From contig NZ_OY762614.1 in NCBI RefSeq assembly GCF_963666145.1, positions 1,354,501 through 1,418,500 of the forward strand: DNA of 64,000 bases, read 5' to 3'. Positions within the stretch are counted from its first letter, which is position 1. Each line of letters begins with the position of its first letter. A program made the translations under genes and the position numbers. Positions 62,477-64,000 of the stretch are shown piece by piece. The DNA comes from an uncultured Desulfobacter sp. (GTDB lineage: Bacteria; Desulfobacterota; Desulfobacteria; Desulfobacterales; Desulfobacteraceae). The notes beneath the pieces are model-generated. The model saw only the letters and a list, made by a program, of their open reading frames with translations, was not told the origin of the DNA and ran no database searches.

Positions 62477-63958
62477 ATGAAAGACGTAACCGATTTTCTG
62501 CCCGAAGAACTTGCCTTTTTTAAGAGTGTTCACTACGCCGGTGCAGCCAATCCCTTCGGCAGGGAGCGGGTTCTTCGGGAAGCAGAACTTGCCGGTGTTT
62601 CACCGGACAGCCCCCGAGAGATCCGGCTGCCCAAGGCATGCCAGGCCGTGAGGCATCATCTGGCCCAACTGGAAAAACGCGGCAAAATCAATTTGAGCGC
62701 CTGCAGGGGAGAAACCCGATATTTTCTGCGGTCGGCACTGCTGTTTCACTTTTTTCATCAGTTCAGAAAACAGATCGACACCCTGATCACCCGCCAGCTT
62801 GAGAATGCCGAAGAGTCCCTGGAAGCCCATTTTGCGCCAAAAGCACTGAAGCTTTTGCGCGACTGGGGTTTCGGTATTGAAGAGAGCCGGCGTTTTATTG
62901 GCCTGGCCTATCAGTTCCGGCGGGCCTACTATTTTATTTTCCGGCATCTGGTGGGCCGCAGCCGATGTATGCAGCAGTTGCGGCGGGATCTGTGGCAGAA
63001 CGTATTCACCCATGACATCCTCATGTATGACCAGTATCTATGGAACCGCATGGAGAATTTTTCCACCCTGCTGTTCGGGGAGACAGGGACAGGCAAGGGG
63101 ACGGCTGCCCTGGCCATGGGGCGGTCGGGCTATATCCCCTTTGATGAAACTGAAAACAGGTTCACCCATAATTTTGTAAACACCTTTACCACACTCAACA
63201 TCAGTGAATTTCCTGAAACCATCATTGAATCCGAATTGTTCGGCCATGTGCGCGGGGCATTTACAGGGGCCGTCAAGGACCATAAAGGGGTATTCAGCCG
63301 GTGCAGTCCCAACGGTTCCATTCTTCTGGATGAAATCGGCGAGTTGTCCACCCATGTTCAGATCAAACTGCTCAATGTGCTCCAGGAACGTGTCTATTCA
63401 CCGGTGGGAAGCGATGAAAAAAACAGGTTTCACGGCAGAATCATTGCCGCCACAAACCGCAGCATCCGGGAGATTCGGGAAAAGAAAATATTCAGGGATG
63501 ATTTTTACTATCGCCTATGCTCCGACATCATCACCGTACCGCCGCTGCACCAAAGGATTGCCCAGGATCCCGAAGAGCTTTCGGATCTTCTGGCACACAC
63601 GGTGACCCGTATTATCGGTCAGCCCTCCCCGGAAATTGTCTCTCGCGTCTTGGGTTATATTGAATCCAGCCTGACCCTTTCATACCCATGGCCGGGTAAT
63701 GTGCGGGAACTGGAGCAATGTGTCAGGCGTGTGGTCCTGCGAAACGCCTATGAGATGAATGATGCCCAAAGGTCCGCGGCCAAAACAGATTCCTTAACCC
63801 GACAGATTCAAGACGGCCGGCTCAGTGCCCAGGACCTGCTCGCCCACTATTGCGGCAGCCTGTATGAAAAACACGGCACCTATGAGGCGGTTTCGCGCAT
63901 TGCCGGGCTGGACCGGCGGACAGTTAAGAAGTATATTGATTCCCAGAATCAGAAATAA
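62477..63958 (+). CDS. Sigma-54-dependent activator without receiver
   Basis: A 493-residue activator. The N-terminal ~185 residues form no recognised domain and lack a receiver, so control by a ligand or partner is likely. The AAA+ domain has Walker A LFGETGTGKGTA, the sigma-54 contact motif in VRGAFTGAVKDHKG, Walker B SILLDEIGE and RIIAATN. A C-terminal HTH follows (YEKHGTYEAVSRIAGLDRRTVKKYI). Start ATG at 62477, weak site TGGAA. It is divergent from the megasynthase and is probably its activator. Confidence 0.88.
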   Translation: MKDVTDFLPEELAFFKSVHYAGAANPFGRERVLREAELAGVSPDSPREIRLPKACQAVRHHLAQLEKRGKINLSACRGETRYFLRSALLFHFFHQFRKQIDTLITRQLENAEESLEAHFAPKALKLLRDWGFGIEESRRFIGLAYQFRRAYYFIFRHLVGRSRCMQQLRRDLWQNVFTHDILMYDQYLWNRMENFSTLLFGETGTGKGTAALAMGRSGYIPFDETENRFTHNFVNTFTTLNISEFPETIIESELFGHVRGAFTGAVKDHKGVFSRCSPNGSILLDEIGELSTHVQIKLLNVLQERVYSPVGSDEKNRFHGRIIAATNRSIREIREKKIFRDDFYYRLCSDIITVPPLHQRIAQDPEELSDLLAHTVTRIIGQPSPEIVSRVLGYIESSLTLSYPWPGNVRELEQCVRRVVLRNAYEMNDAQRSAAKTDSLTRQIQDGRLSAQDLLAHYCGSLYEKHGTYEAVSRIAGLDRRTVKKYIDSQNQK

Positions 63959-63980
63959 CTAAAATATATAAGGAAAAATC

Positions 63981-64000
63981 ATGTCAAGTTCATTTGGAAA
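63981..64000 (+). CDS. Start of a downstream gene, cut by window edge
   Basis: ATG at 63981 has AAGGA 8 nt upstream and reads MSSSFG before the window ends. This start resembles that of some chorismate synthases, but six residues cannot establish it. It follows the activator gene by 22 nt. Confidence 0.45.

Noticed and set aside
1..64000. tRNA, rRNA, insertion sequences, integrases, phage genes and CRISPR arrays
   Set aside because: Looked for by eye on both strands; nothing convincing was found, so the window appears to be stable chromosome rather than an island.

Overview
The window reads as chromosomal DNA of a strictly anaerobic, signalling-rich Desulfobacterota bacterium, most likely a Desulfobacteraceae-type sulfate reducer. 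This is an inference from gene content: many hybrid kinases, sigma-54 activators and c-di-GMP proteins, a ferredoxin-like protein divergent from a Crp/Fnr regulator, and a PUFA-synthase-like megasynthase. No rRNA, tRNA, CRISPR array, insertion sequence or prophage was seen. Gene density is high and most starts have a clear ribosome-binding site.

Layout. 1-1103: thiamin genes thiS-thiG on the minus strand behind a TPP riboswitch with a terminator hairpin. 1309-10426: a membrane diguanylate cyclase with three solute-binding domains, then dapF, rnd, thrS, a methyltransferase and a metallo-beta-lactamase-fold protein. 10755-25292: one nine-gene co-oriented signalling operon: two solute-binding proteins, a 1303-residue hybrid kinase, CheR, receiver-less CheB, a second hybrid kinase, an HD-GYP regulator, a receiver/coiled-coil protein and a receiver-FapA fusion. 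25425-31250: small housekeeping and accessory genes, including an orphan chemoreceptor, mtgA and a cyclophilin-FKBP fusion. 31656-34688: a cytidylate-kinase-like protein with a sigma-54 promoter, then a lipoprotein and a secreted clan-CD (legumain/caspase-like) protease that share a domain. 34789-43077: a ketopantoate reductase and two two-component systems, one with a double periplasmic-binding protein and one of NtrB/NtrC type. 43214-48253: a DASS/SLC13 transporter, a 27-residue membrane protein and a universal-stress-like protein, divergent from a Lon protease that has a response-regulator receiver inserted directly before its AAA+ module. 48289-49880: iron-sulfur protein and Crp/Fnr regulator around a perfect FNR-type box. 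49857-62267: PPTase and a 3896-residue single-chain PKS/PUFA-like synthase, with a divergent sigma-54 activator at 62477.

Two regions stand out. (1) The Lon-receiver chimera, the usp-small protein-transporter operon and the distant cytidylate-kinase-like gene each have a -24/-12 promoter, and a 15-bp near-palindrome (GTTGCAYAATGCAAY) lies upstream. The NtrC-type regulator next door has a receiver that closely resembles the one inside Lon, so one kinase may control both transcription and proteolysis. (2) The megasynthase joins enoyl-reductase-like, three ketosynthase-like, acyltransferase, four carrier, ketoreductase and dehydratase regions in one chain. All four carrier repeats have Thr where the phosphopantetheine Ser is expected. 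All assignments come from reading the sequence; no database search was run.
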